The translations under genes were made by a program, and so were the position numbers. Positions 56,485-64,000 of a stretch of DNA of 64,000 nucleotides are shown here, piece by piece (position 1 is the stretch's first letter; each line of letters opens with the position of its first letter). The DNA lies in NCBI RefSeq assembly GCF_001277235.1, contig NZ_CP012266.1, positions 2,976,001 to 3,040,000 of the forward strand, in the 5' to 3' direction. The notes below the pieces were generated by a model that had not been told where the DNA came from, made no database searches, and saw only the letters and a program-made list of their open reading frames with translations. This stretch comes from Cronobacter dublinensis subsp. dublinensis LMG 23823. Its GTDB lineage: Bacteria; Pseudomonadota; Gammaproteobacteria; Enterobacterales; Enterobacteriaceae.

Positions 56485-57318
56485 TTACTGCCTGTCTGCG
56501 CTATATGCCACATTTTTCATTGCCCGCAGCGCGTCCAGTCGCTGACTGAGCGCCGTTTCAATATTCTGGTACGCCGTGCTGCCAAGTGGTAAGCGCAGCG
56601 GCGGGTTCGCAGCATCTGCCGCCGCGATTATCGCCGCCACGCATTTTCGCGCGTCGCCTTTAATCGCGAATTCGCCACGAGTAAGCGCGTTGCGCAGGTT
56701 CCCTGCGTCAGTGTCGTTATAGACGGGTAATGCATCGGCGATATCCAGCCCTGCTGCAAATGTTGTTGCGGTCGGCCCTGGCTCGACTAACAGAAAGTCG
56801 ATGCCGAATGCCGCCACTTCCTGACGAACGGCTTCGACGAACCCCTCAATGCCCCACTTGGTCGCGTGATACACACTGAAATCGGGATAAGCTATCTGCC
56901 CGCCTTCGGAGGAGAGCTGCACAATACGGCCGCCGCTCTGTTGGCGCAGCAACGGAATTGCCGCGCGGATCAGCTGAATGGAACCGATAAGATTGGTGGC
57001 AATCTGGCGTTTAATTTGACTGTCGCTGAGCTCTTCCGCCGCGCCCAACAGTCCGTACCCCGCATTGCTCACCACAACATCAATCCTTCCGGCGTTGGCG
57101 AATGCCGCCTCAATAATGGGTTTGATTGTGTCGGTTTTGCTGATATCCAGCATGATGACCTGCAACTGCTCGCCATAGTGCGCGCGCATATCCTCCAGCG
57201 CGCCCTCACGCCGGACGCTTGCCACTACCCGGTCGCCACGGGCCAGCAGACTTTCACACATCAGGCGGCCGAGACCGCTCGATGCGCCGGTAATGAGCCA
57301 GGTTTTCATCGCTTTCAT
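56485..57318 (-). CDS. Short-chain dehydrogenase/reductase
   Basis: 277-residue classical SDR. The nucleotide-binding TGASSGLG is at residues 10-17, then NAGYG, the catalytic serine in QLSSEGG, and the Y-x3-K motif in VYHATKWG. Substrate unknown. Divergent from the LysR gene at 57410, with 91 bp between, so probably regulated by it. Start ATG at 57318 with GGAG upstream. Confidence 0.9.
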   Translation of the reverse strand: MKAMKTWLITGASSGLGRLMCESLLARGDRVVASVRREGALEDMRAHYGEQLQVIMLDISKTDTIKPIIEAAFANAGRIDVVVSNAGYGLLGAAEELSDSQIKRQIATNLIGSIQLIRAAIPLLRQQSGGRIVQLSSEGGQIAYPDFSVYHATKWGIEGFVEAVRQEVAAFGIDFLLVEPGPTATTFAAGLDIADALPVYNDTDAGNLRNALTRGEFAIKGDARKCVAAIIAAADAANPPLRLPLGSTAYQNIETALSQRLDALRAMKNVAYSADRQ

Positions 57319-57409
57319 CTCCGTTTAGTGAACGAGTGTTCATCTTAAACCGCCTGATTGATGGCATAATCTCCCCAAACCGGCATGGGATGGTGGGGAA
57401 AATTAAACA

Positions 57410-58306
57410 ATGAAACGCCCGTCCTGGAGTGAATTACTGGCGGTGAAAACCGTGGCCGAGCAGCGCAGTTTTCGGCGTGCGGCAGATGTCCTCGGTCTTA
57501 AACGCTCAACACTCAGCCATACCATCAAAGGGCTGGAGAACACGCTTGGCGTGCGGCTTTTTCATCGAACGACGCGAAGCGTGGCGCTGACCGAAACCGG
57601 TGAAAGGCTAATGCAACGCCTGGCGCCGCTGCTGATGCAAATGGATGAGCTGCTCAATGAGGTGACCACAAGCGATCATCAGCCCTACGGCACACTGCGT
57701 ATTAGCGCGAGCGATGCCGCCATCAGCCTTCTGCTGGAAAAAATAGTGCCGGCTTTCATACAGCGCTATCCGGCCATTGAACTGGATTTCGTCGCCCAGG
57801 GTCAGTTAGTGGATATTGTTGATGAAGGGTTTGATGCGGGCATACGGCTCTTTGAAGACGTGCCAAAAGATATGGTGGCGATCCCCCTGAGTGGCCCGTT
57901 GCGCTTCGTAACGGTAGCATCGCCCGGTTACCTGGCATCAAGACCAGAAGTTCAGCATCCGCAGGATCTGATGCAGCACATCTGCTTACGCCAGCGGCTA
58001 CCGAGCGGTAAACGGTATCACTGGGAATATGAGCAGCAGGGGCAGCGACTGGCGCTGGATGTACCGGGCTGCCTGACGCTCGACAGCAGTGCGCTAATGG
58101 CCGAGGCCGCCGCCGCCGGATTAGGCGTGGCCTATGTGCCGGAGCGCTACGTACAGCAGGCGCTTGCCGCACAACGACTGGTACGGCTGCTGGAAGCCTG
58201 GACTATCGCCTCACAGGGGCTTGCGCTCTATTTTTCGCACCATCGTCATATGCCGGTCGCGCTGCGGCTGTTCGTGGATGCCATTAAAGCCGCCCCGCCA
58301 GCCTGA
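57410..58306 (+). CDS. LysR-family transcriptional regulator
   Basis: 298 residues. HTH (VAEQRSFRRAADVLGLKRSTLSHTIKGLEN, residues about 16-45) and a CrgA-type effector domain (LRISASDAAISLLLEKIVPA, FDAGIRLFEDVPKDMVAIPL). Divergent from the SDR gene, its likely target. Similar in build to the LysR at 23144 but clearly a different gene. Confidence 0.9.
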   Translation: MKRPSWSELLAVKTVAEQRSFRRAADVLGLKRSTLSHTIKGLENTLGVRLFHRTTRSVALTETGERLMQRLAPLLMQMDELLNEVTTSDHQPYGTLRISASDAAISLLLEKIVPAFIQRYPAIELDFVAQGQLVDIVDEGFDAGIRLFEDVPKDMVAIPLSGPLRFVTVASPGYLASRPEVQHPQDLMQHICLRQRLPSGKRYHWEYEQQGQRLALDVPGCLTLDSSALMAEAAAAGLGVAYVPERYVQQALAAQRLVRLLEAWTIASQGLALYFSHHRHMPVALRLFVDAIKAAPPA

Positions 58307-58332
58307 ATTACGCAGGCTCTCTTCATTCATCG

Positions 58333-58731
58333 TTACGTTTCAGGATGAAAGGGATAACATACGCAGGCGAGCTTATGTCCGTCCGGGTCTCTGAGATAAG
58401 CGACATAGAAATCTGGCCCGTAGGCTTCTCGTATGCCGGGGCGTCCTTCATCACTTCCGCCATGCCTGAGGCCGGCGGCATGGAATTCTCGGACCTGCGC
58501 GGCACTTGCCGCCCGGAATGAAAACATCGTGCCGTTACCCGCCGTTGCCTTCTGCTGGTTATACGGCTCACAAATGCAAAAACTGAAGCCGGTTTCAATG
58601 GGCTCTCCCCAGGTTGCCCAGCCTTCGGTCCAGGAAGGGAGACGAGACACGCCTAACACCTTAAAAATCGCGTCATAAAACGCGATCATACGGTCTGGAT
58701 CGTGGGTTCCAATCGTCGTGTACATCAACAT
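58333..58731 (-). CDS. VOC family (glyoxalase/bleomycin resistance-like) protein
   Basis: 132 residues of the vicinal oxygen chelate fold: MLMYTTIGTHDPDRMIAFYD (metal-ligand histidine in THD), GTMFSFRAASAAQVREFHAA and FYVAYLRDPDGHKLACVCY (C-terminal ligand in DPDGHKL). Substrate unknown; these are often small detoxification or fosfomycin-type enzymes, not supported further here. Convergent with the LysR gene (26 bp). The 58732-58996 gap holds AT-rich DNA that likely carries the promoter of the gene at 58997. Confidence 0.85.
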   Translation of the reverse strand: MLMYTTIGTHDPDRMIAFYDAIFKVLGVSRLPSWTEGWATWGEPIETGFSFCICEPYNQQKATAGNGTMFSFRAASAAQVREFHAAGLRHGGSDEGRPGIREAYGPDFYVAYLRDPDGHKLACVCYPFHPET

Positions 58732-58923
58732 GTTTATATCCTGCCTTATGGGAGGCCGCGCCTGAGTATTTCAACGCCCCATTATCATCAACGGGCCTTT
58801 TTCAGCCAATAATAATTTCATCAGGGTATCACTCTTCACCCACTCCAATATATTTTGCTTTCAGCCATGCCTTATCGTCACTACAAAACCGTTAAGCTTT
58901 TTTTGATAAAATATATCCTTTTT

Positions 58924-58943
58924 TATGTGACCCAAATCACAAA
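58924..58943 (+). promoter_or_regulatory. CRP/FNR-like site upstream of the HDO gene
   Basis: TGTGACCCAAATCACA fits the CRP consensus TGTGA-N6-TCACA with one fewer outer match, about 55-70 bp before the ATG at 58997. Anaerobic FNR sites (TTGAT-N4-ATCAA) look different, so CRP is more likely. Activity is not shown. Confidence 0.55.
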
Positions 58944-58996
58944 TTCAGAGACAGCAATAACCACAAAATAACCGCGTCAAAAACAAGGAAATTGCC

Positions 58997-60016
58997 ATGT
59001 TTAACCTGCAGAGAATCGAACCCGCTTTTACGGATGATATTTATGGTTTCACCCAAAGCCTGCTTGCCTATATAAACGGCGACAGCGCTGATTTACCTTC
59101 AATGAGCATGCTTCATAAGATTGTTCAGCGCGCCTGGCACGAGCACTCGGCGGTCGATCAGAAAATAGCGCAGCATGCTTTATTTATTATCTACCAGAGC
59201 GTACTGTCTCATCCTTTATCAGCGCCCGCAGCGAAACAATACGACCACGTCGTGCTGGAAATTAAAAACGCTATCGAACAGCAGTGGATGGAGAATGAAT
59301 TCGCCGGGCTGGAAATCCCGGATGACGTCAATACCTCACAACATTTCGGCGATTATTTAAAAACGGTCTGGCACGCGCATAATGCATCACATCATCCTCT
59401 TTTCGAGTTTCTTGAAAAAGATGCCTCTACCCAACAGCTTTATTATTTTTTTAAAAGCGACAGCGCCCTGAACTTAATTTTCTTTGACCTGGTGGCTTAT
59501 ACCCTTATCGGCTCGCAGCCGGAAACGCGCGGCACCATCAGCGAAAACCTGTGGGATGAGATAGGCCACGGCGATAACGTCTTCACGCACGTCAATCTCT
59601 ATAAGGATGTTCTGGCGCGCCAGGATATTACCCTGCCCGGCAATCACTATATCGATATGTACGGCACGGAAGCGCTGGCCGGTCATAACGCGTTTATGCT
59701 GGGCTGCGTTAACCGCAAGCACTACTACAAACTGCTTGGCGTGATGGCGATGACGGAGGTGTTAGACCCTCCCCAGTATGCCAGACTGGTGAATGGCTGC
59801 CTGCGCCTCGGGCTTATCGATCGTGATGTGAAATACTATACCGAGCACATGACTATCGATATTAAACACGGTGACGACTGGCTTTATAACGTGATTGATG
59901 TGATAGCCAATCGCGACCCGGCGACCCGCAAAGAGTTTTATCTGGGCAGCTTATTACGCCTGCGAACCGCCGAGCGCTATTACGATCAGCTGATGCAAAA
60001 ATTGCTCGCGCTGTGA
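58997..60016 (+). CDS. Haem-oxygenase-like diiron oxidase/oxygenase (HDO) family protein
   Basis: 339 residues, iron-containing redox enzyme family (haem oxygenase-like fold). Likely metal ligands are in SENLWDEIGHGDNV (E-x3-H type) and EHMTIDIKHGDDWL (histidine). Members known elsewhere catalyse N-oxygenation, desaturation or C-C fragmentation of amino- or fatty-acid substrates. The upstream 150 bp are AT-rich with TGTGACCCAAATCACA at about 58926, resembling a CRP site. An exporter gene follows after 61 bp. Substrate unknown. Confidence 0.82.
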   Translation: MFNLQRIEPAFTDDIYGFTQSLLAYINGDSADLPSMSMLHKIVQRAWHEHSAVDQKIAQHALFIIYQSVLSHPLSAPAAKQYDHVVLEIKNAIEQQWMENEFAGLEIPDDVNTSQHFGDYLKTVWHAHNASHHPLFEFLEKDASTQQLYYFFKSDSALNLIFFDLVAYTLIGSQPETRGTISENLWDEIGHGDNVFTHVNLYKDVLARQDITLPGNHYIDMYGTEALAGHNAFMLGCVNRKHYYKLLGVMAMTEVLDPPQYARLVNGCLRLGLIDRDVKYYTEHMTIDIKHGDDWLYNVIDVIANRDPATRKEFYLGSLLRLRTAERYYDQLMQKLLAL

Positions 60017-60077
60017 TGACGATACCGGCCCGGAGAACCTCTCCGGGTCTTTGTTTATGCTGAACGAGAGGTAATCC

Positions 60078-60995
60078 GTGGCCTATTTACTGCTCGCTCT
60101 CGCCGCCATTTTCTGGGGCGGAAATTATGTGGTGGGGCATATTCTGGTCCAGTATGTGGACCCTTACGGTTTAAGCCTTATTCGCTGGGGCGCGACCACC
60201 GCGTTAATGCTCGCGCTTTACTGGCGTCGGTTTTCAGTTGATTTCGCCGCGCTCAGGAAAAATCTCGGCATCAATACGCTGCTGTCCTTTCTGGGCCAGG
60301 TCAGCTTCCCGTTGAGCTTATATATCGGGCTTCAGTACACGACCTCCCTGAATGCCGCGATTTATATCTCCAGCACGCCGTGTCTTGTGCTGCTTATCAA
60401 CCATTTTATTTTTCGCGAGCGCATTTCGGCGCGCAATATTATCGGCGTGATCGCCAGTACGGGCGGGGTGTTATATCTCGCGTTCTCCAGCGCAGGCGGC
60501 AGCGGCAATATCAAGACCTTTGGCTTAGGCGATGTGTTAACCATTATCTCCGCGCTGAGCTGGGCGTTTTACTGCGCGTTTTTACGCCTGAAAGACAAGA
60601 CCGTGAAAAACACCTCGTTTGTCGCTTTCAGTTCGCTCGTCGGTACGATAATTCTGGTGCCGATGTTTCTTCTGCATGCCACTCTGGCACAGGATTATCG
60701 GGGCGTGATTTACACCCTTTCGCCTGCAGTTATTGCCGGTATTCTCTACCTGATTATTTTTCCGTCCTGGCTGTCGTATGTGTTCTGGAATAAAGGGGTG
60801 TCGCTGATTGGCACGACCCGCAGTGAAATCTACACCCATCTTATTCCCCTCTCCGGCGGCATCATGGGCATTGTGTTTTTAGGCAATGAACTCAGAAGCT
60901 ATCACATCATCACCATGGTACTGATCGTCTTTGGCATCGTCTGCTGTTCGTATCGCAATGAAGCGAAAATCAGCCCCGGCGTGATGGAACGCTAA
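60078..60995 (+). CDS. DMT (EamA) family exporter
   Basis: 305 residues with two EamA repeats and about ten membrane helices (LLLALAAIFWGGNYVVGHIL; VLTIISALSWAFYCAFLRLK). GGNYV near the start is the family hallmark. It follows the HDO enzyme gene by 61 bp on the same strand and is likely co-transcribed, which suggests it exports the product of that enzyme or a related amino-acid derivative. A terminator follows. Confidence 0.88.
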   Translation: MAYLLLALAAIFWGGNYVVGHILVQYVDPYGLSLIRWGATTALMLALYWRRFSVDFAALRKNLGINTLLSFLGQVSFPLSLYIGLQYTTSLNAAIYISSTPCLVLLINHFIFRERISARNIIGVIASTGGVLYLAFSSAGGSGNIKTFGLGDVLTIISALSWAFYCAFLRLKDKTVKNTSFVAFSSLVGTIILVPMFLLHATLAQDYRGVIYTLSPAVIAGILYLIIFPSWLSYVFWNKGVSLIGTTRSEIYTHLIPLSGGIMGIVFLGNELRSYHIITMVLIVFGIVCCSYRNEAKISPGVMER

Positions 60996-61087
60996 TCACC
61001 CGCACGATCCCCGGCGTAACGCCGCCGACGTTTCTGGCGTGAGCGGGCGTGACGACGCGAATTCTCACTCTAACGTTGCCCGCACTC

Positions 61088-61113
61088 AAAACCAGCCTTT
61101 ACGGCTGGTTTTC
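61088..61113 (+). terminator. Terminator after the DMT exporter
   Basis: AAAACCAGCC-TTTA-CGGCTGGTTTT with a short T-run, 93 bp past the DMT stop. The stem is shared with the hairpin at 56437. Confidence 0.7.
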
Positions 61114-61254
61114 TCTGTCGAACGGCTATGAGCGTGGCGAACTACTTTATGTTGTGGGATACGCATCGTAATTCTCCTCAAATCGGTGTTGCGCCGGGGC
61201 GGCGCGTTTCAACGCTATACTTATTGTCAGTTTTTCATCAGGCGCGAGGGCGAC

Positions 61255-61467
61255 ATGCAACGCGAAACCGTCATCTCCCGCAGCCTGGCGTCGGTCGGGT
61301 ATGACTGGGACAGCCGGGTGCTGGAAATCGCCTTTCATAACGGCGCGGTCTATCACTATCAGAACGTGCCGGAGCAGGTGTATCTCGCGCTGGGCCGCGC
61401 CCTGTCGAAGGGGCGTTATTTTCGCAAAGCCATCAAAGACCGCTTTCCTTACCAGCGCGTCGAATAA
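61255..61467 (+). CDS. KTSC domain protein
   Basis: 70 residues from the ATG at 61255 (MQRETVISRSLASVGYDWDS). The KTSC domain covers nearly the whole protein: VLEIAFHNGAVYHYQNVPEQ and ALSKGRYFRKAIKDRF. The upstream frame start at 61186 lacks a ribosome site; GAGGGCGAC lies just before 61255. Function is not known. Convergent with norW, stops 5 bp apart. Confidence 0.85.
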   Translation: MQRETVISRSLASVGYDWDSRVLEIAFHNGAVYHYQNVPEQVYLALGRALSKGRYFRKAIKDRFPYQRVE

Positions 61468-61471
61468 CCGC

Positions 61472-62611
61472 TCAGCCGCTCGCGTTGAGTTCTTTAAGCA
61501 GCCCAAACGCCTGCTTCATACGATCCTCGCTCACCACAAACGCGCGCAGCGAGCCCTGTCCGTCCAGCCCACGCGCGACCAGGCCGCCGGGCGTGACGCG
61601 TATCTCCCAGTCCAGCTCGCGGTTAGCGGTGTCGCCCGCCAGGTGCAGCGGCATCAGCGGCGTTTTCACTTTCACCAGCATCGCAGGCAGCGTCAGGTTT
61701 TGCGCCGTGCCGCTGAGGTTTCTGGCAAGCGTCATGGCGCAAAGCTGCGCAGGCTGTAAGAACGGCAGCAGTCGTCCGCGGATCTCCGCACAGTCGCCGA
61801 GCGCGTAGATATCCGGGTGGCTGGTGGCGAGGCGGTCATCCACCACAATCCCCTGCCGGGTGACGAGACCCGCGCTTTGCGCGAGCGTCAGTTCCGGGCG
61901 CAGCCCGATGGCGCAGACCACCGCATCCACGCACAGCAGGTGCCCGTCGGTTAAGGTCGCCGCCAGCGTGTCGTGATGGCGCGCGAGCGAGGCAAGCCCC
62001 GTGCCGAGTCGCAGCGCTACGCCGTTTTGCGCCAGCACCGTTTGCAGGCGCGCGCTGATTTCCGGCACCAGTACTGACGAGAGCAGACTCGTACGGGTAT
62101 CCACCAGCGTCACCTGTTTCCCGGCGCGGTTGAGATCCATCGCAAGCTCAGTGCCGATAAGCCCACCGCCCAGCAGCAGCACGCGTTTCGCGTCGCGCAA
62201 GGCCGCCTCGCAGCGCCGGTATTCCTGCTGGCTGTTGAGCGTGAACATCAGTTCCCTGCCCTCGACCTGCGGTAGTATCGCCTGCGCGCCGGTGGCGAGC
62301 ACCAGCTGTCGCCAGGGGAAGGTTCCGGCAGTTGTCACCACGGTGCGCGCGGCGCTGTCGATCGCCGTGGCCTGGGTGAACGGATGCAGCAGAATGTTAT
62401 TTTGCTCCGCCCACTCCCCCGCGGGCTGACGGGTGAGATCGTCCGCGCCCTGCCCGTTGGTGAAAACATGGCTGAGATCGGGCTTGTTGTAATCATCGCC
62501 GCTGTCCGCCGCGATAACCCGGACTGCGCGCGTGCTGTCCTGCTGGCGCAGGTGGCGCACCAGTTGGCGGGCGGCAAAGCCCGAGCCGATAACGATCAGA
62601 TCCTGGGTCAT
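61472..62611 (-). CDS. norW: Nitric oxide reductase FlRd-NAD(+) reductase NorW
   Basis: 379-residue pyridine nucleotide-disulphide-type FAD reductase that passes electrons from NADH to flavorubredoxin NorV for NO detoxification. The FAD motif is IVIGSGFAARQLVRHLRQ at residues 5-22, the NAD(P)H motif is VLLLGGGLIGTELAMDL, and IYALGDCAEI closes the FAD site. E. coli NorW has 377 residues. Start follows the norV stop by 3 bp, one operon. Confidence 0.95.
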   Translation of the reverse strand: MTQDLIVIGSGFAARQLVRHLRQQDSTRAVRVIAADSGDDYNKPDLSHVFTNGQGADDLTRQPAGEWAEQNNILLHPFTQATAIDSAARTVVTTAGTFPWRQLVLATGAQAILPQVEGRELMFTLNSQQEYRRCEAALRDAKRVLLLGGGLIGTELAMDLNRAGKQVTLVDTRTSLLSSVLVPEISARLQTVLAQNGVALRLGTGLASLARHHDTLAATLTDGHLLCVDAVVCAIGLRPELTLAQSAGLVTRQGIVVDDRLATSHPDIYALGDCAEIRGRLLPFLQPAQLCAMTLARNLSGTAQNLTLPAMLVKVKTPLMPLHLAGDTANRELDWEIRVTPGGLVARGLDGQGSLRAFVVSEDRMKQAFGLLKELNASG

Positions 62612-62614
62612 GAT

Positions 62615-64000
62615 TCAGCCCTCGTACACGTCAAAAACCGATTTGCCGATGCCGCATTCCGGGCAGAGGAAGCTTTCCGGCACGGCATCCCACGGCGTGC
62701 CCGGCGCGACATCCTGATTCGGCTCGCCTTGCGCCGGGTCGTATACCCACTGGCAGACGGTGCAGATCATGCATTGGCCTACGGGTTCGTCGGGTTCCTG
62801 AAACGCCACGCCGCTGTCGTCGGCGGGCGCGGTCACGGTCGCGACAGGCAGCGGTGAGAGCGCCCAGGCGCGCGCGATGTCGCGGCCATGCTCGCGGCAC
62901 GCTTCCAGCGCGTCGAGGTCCGGTCGCCATTTGGCTTTCAGGCTTAGCGACATCTCAAACCCGGCGTCCTGTAAGCGAGTGGAGAGACGGTCTACCGCGC
63001 CGCCGCTCCAGCCGTGTGAGCCAAACGCGCTGGCGCGCTTGTTGCGAAAACGCAGCCCCGTCATCTCTTCCATCAGACCTGCGATTTTCGGCATCATCAC
63101 ATTGTTCATGGTTGAGGTGCCGACCAGCACGCCTTTGGAGCGAAACACATTGGTGAGGATTTCGTTTTTATCGCTGCGGGCGACGTTAAAGATTTTCACC
63201 GCCACGCGCGGGTCCACTTCCGCGATGCCCTGGGCGATAGCATCGGCCATCAGGCGGGTGTTGTTGGACATGGTGTCGTAGAAAATCGTGATGCGATCTT
63301 CCTGATAATCCGCCGCCCATTTGAGGTACAGCTCGACAATCTGCGTCGGGTTGTCGCGCCAGACCACGCCATGAGAGGTCGCAATCATCTCCACCGGCAG
63401 GTTAAAGCCGAGGATCTCGGTGATTTTCGGCGTCACCAGACGGCTGAACGGCGTCAGGATATTGGCGTAGTAGCGCTGGCACTGCTCGAACAGCTCGGCC
63501 TGGTCCACTTCGTCGTTGAAAAGATGTTCGTCGCAGTAGTGCTGGCCGAAGGCGTCATTACTGAACAGCACCGCGTCGCCGGTCATGTAGGTCATCATGC
63601 TGTCCGGCCAGTGCAGCATCGGGGTCTCGACGAATATCAGCTTTTTGCCGTTGCCGATATCCAGCGTGTCGCCGGTTTTCACCACGTGGAAATTCCATTC
63701 CGGGTGATGGTGATGGCCGTTGATGGAGTCGATGCCGTTCGCGGTGCAGTAAATCGGCGTATCGGGGATGCAGTTCATCAGCTCAGAGAGCGCGCCCGCG
63801 TGATCTTCTTCGGCGTGGTTGATAATGATGTAGTCGATATCGGCGAGATCGATTTCGCTTCTCAGGTTATTGACGAAATCGCGGCTGAATTTGTGGTCGA
63901 CGGTGTCGATCAGCACGTTTTTCTCTTCGCGGATGAGGTAGCTGTTGTAGCTACTGCCTTTTAAGGTTTTGTATTCGGTGCCGTGAAAATCGCGCACTTC
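62615..64000 (-). CDS. norV: Anaerobic nitric oxide reductase flavorubredoxin NorV (5' end outside window)
   Basis: Flavodiiron NO reductase, cytoplasmic. 461 C-terminal residues are visible; about 17 N-terminal residues lie outside the window, as the frame is still open at 64000 (EVRDFHGTEYKTL). The diiron metallo-beta-lactamase ligands are in NHAEEDHAGAL and the second-shell METPMLHWPDSM-type block (VETPMLHWPDSM). The flavodoxin domain (IFYDTMSNNTRLMADA) and a C-terminal rubredoxin (CMICTVCQWVYDP, CPECG) follow. In E. coli norVW are driven by NorR and sigma-54; that region is outside the window. Confidence 0.95.
   Translation of the reverse strand, partial: EVRDFHGTEYKTLKGSSYNSYLIREEKNVLIDTVDHKFSRDFVNNLRSEIDLADIDYIIINHAEEDHAGALSELMNCIPDTPIYCTANGIDSINGHHHHPEWNFHVVKTGDTLDIGNGKKLIFVETPMLHWPDSMMTYMTGDAVLFSNDAFGQHYCDEHLFNDEVDQAELFEQCQRYYANILTPFSRLVTPKITEILGFNLPVEMIATSHGVVWRDNPTQIVELYLKWAADYQEDRITIFYDTMSNNTRLMADAIAQGIAEVDPRVAVKIFNVARSDKNEILTNVFRSKGVLVGTSTMNNVMMPKIAGLMEEMTGLRFRNKRASAFGSHGWSGGAVDRLSTRLQDAGFEMSLSLKAKWRPDLDALEACREHGRDIARAWALSPLPVATVTAPADDSGVAFQEPDEPVGQCMICTVCQWVYDPAQGEPNQDVAPGTPWDAVPESFLCPECGIGKSVFDVYEG

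Overview
The window looks like chromosome of an Enterobacteriaceae member close to Cronobacter or Enterobacter. The backbone is GC-rich, and its first 21 kb follow the E. coli order yeiQ-yeiR-lpxT-mepS-pdeN(rtn)-yejABEF-yejG-bcr-rsuA-radD-rplY-yejK-yejL-yejM-proL. The genus is inferred from style and synteny and has not been tested by a search.

1-21.1 kb, core: the start of uxuA, a YeiQ-type polyol/uronate dehydrogenase, zinc GTPase YeiR, lipid A phosphotransferase LpxT, murein endopeptidase MepS, an EAL phosphodiesterase, the YejABEF peptide importer, Bcr, RsuA, RadD, L25, YejK, YejL, the LPS regulator YejM and tRNA-Pro(GGG).

21.05-52.44 kb, integrated element: it is bounded by a 111/112-bp direct repeat that copies the 3' end of tRNA-Pro plus its terminator. 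The right 15 kb is a lambdoid prophage read right to left: integrase, excisionase, YfdQ/YfdP, CI between two operator clusters, Cro, CII, an O-like replication gene with internal iterons, PerC-like, Dam methylase, LexA-like, RusA, antirepressor, DUF968, Q, HicAB (opposite strand), two holins, GH19 endolysin and Rz/Rz1. No terminase, portal, capsid or tail gene follows; only two tail-fibre-assembly remnants remain. A split Acb2/Tad1-like anti-CBASS gene, a secreted protein and an AT-rich membrane protein occupy that space. Farther left, a umuDC operon is broken: the umuD 5' part lies next to an IS3-family element at 34.7 kb, and the umuC 3' end lies at 21.4 kb. The roughly 12 kb between them is cargo: a small tyrosine recombinase, a LysR-controlled set of reductases, a hydrolase and an exporter, and a two-gene system.

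That two-gene system (29.38-33.25 kb) is the best candidate for an undescribed system. A cold-shock-like/TPR/STAND-type ATPase is translationally coupled to a second P-loop ATPase that ends in a HEPN-like domain with an R-x4-H motif. The architecture and setting suggest antiphage sensing with RNA cleavage, but this is inference.

52.4-64 kb, accessory/core: LysR and MarR regulators, a TetX-like monooxygenase, two small lipoproteins, an SDR with a divergent LysR, a VOC protein, a haem-oxygenase-like diiron enzyme followed by a DMT exporter, a KTSC protein, and norW-norV (cut by the window end).
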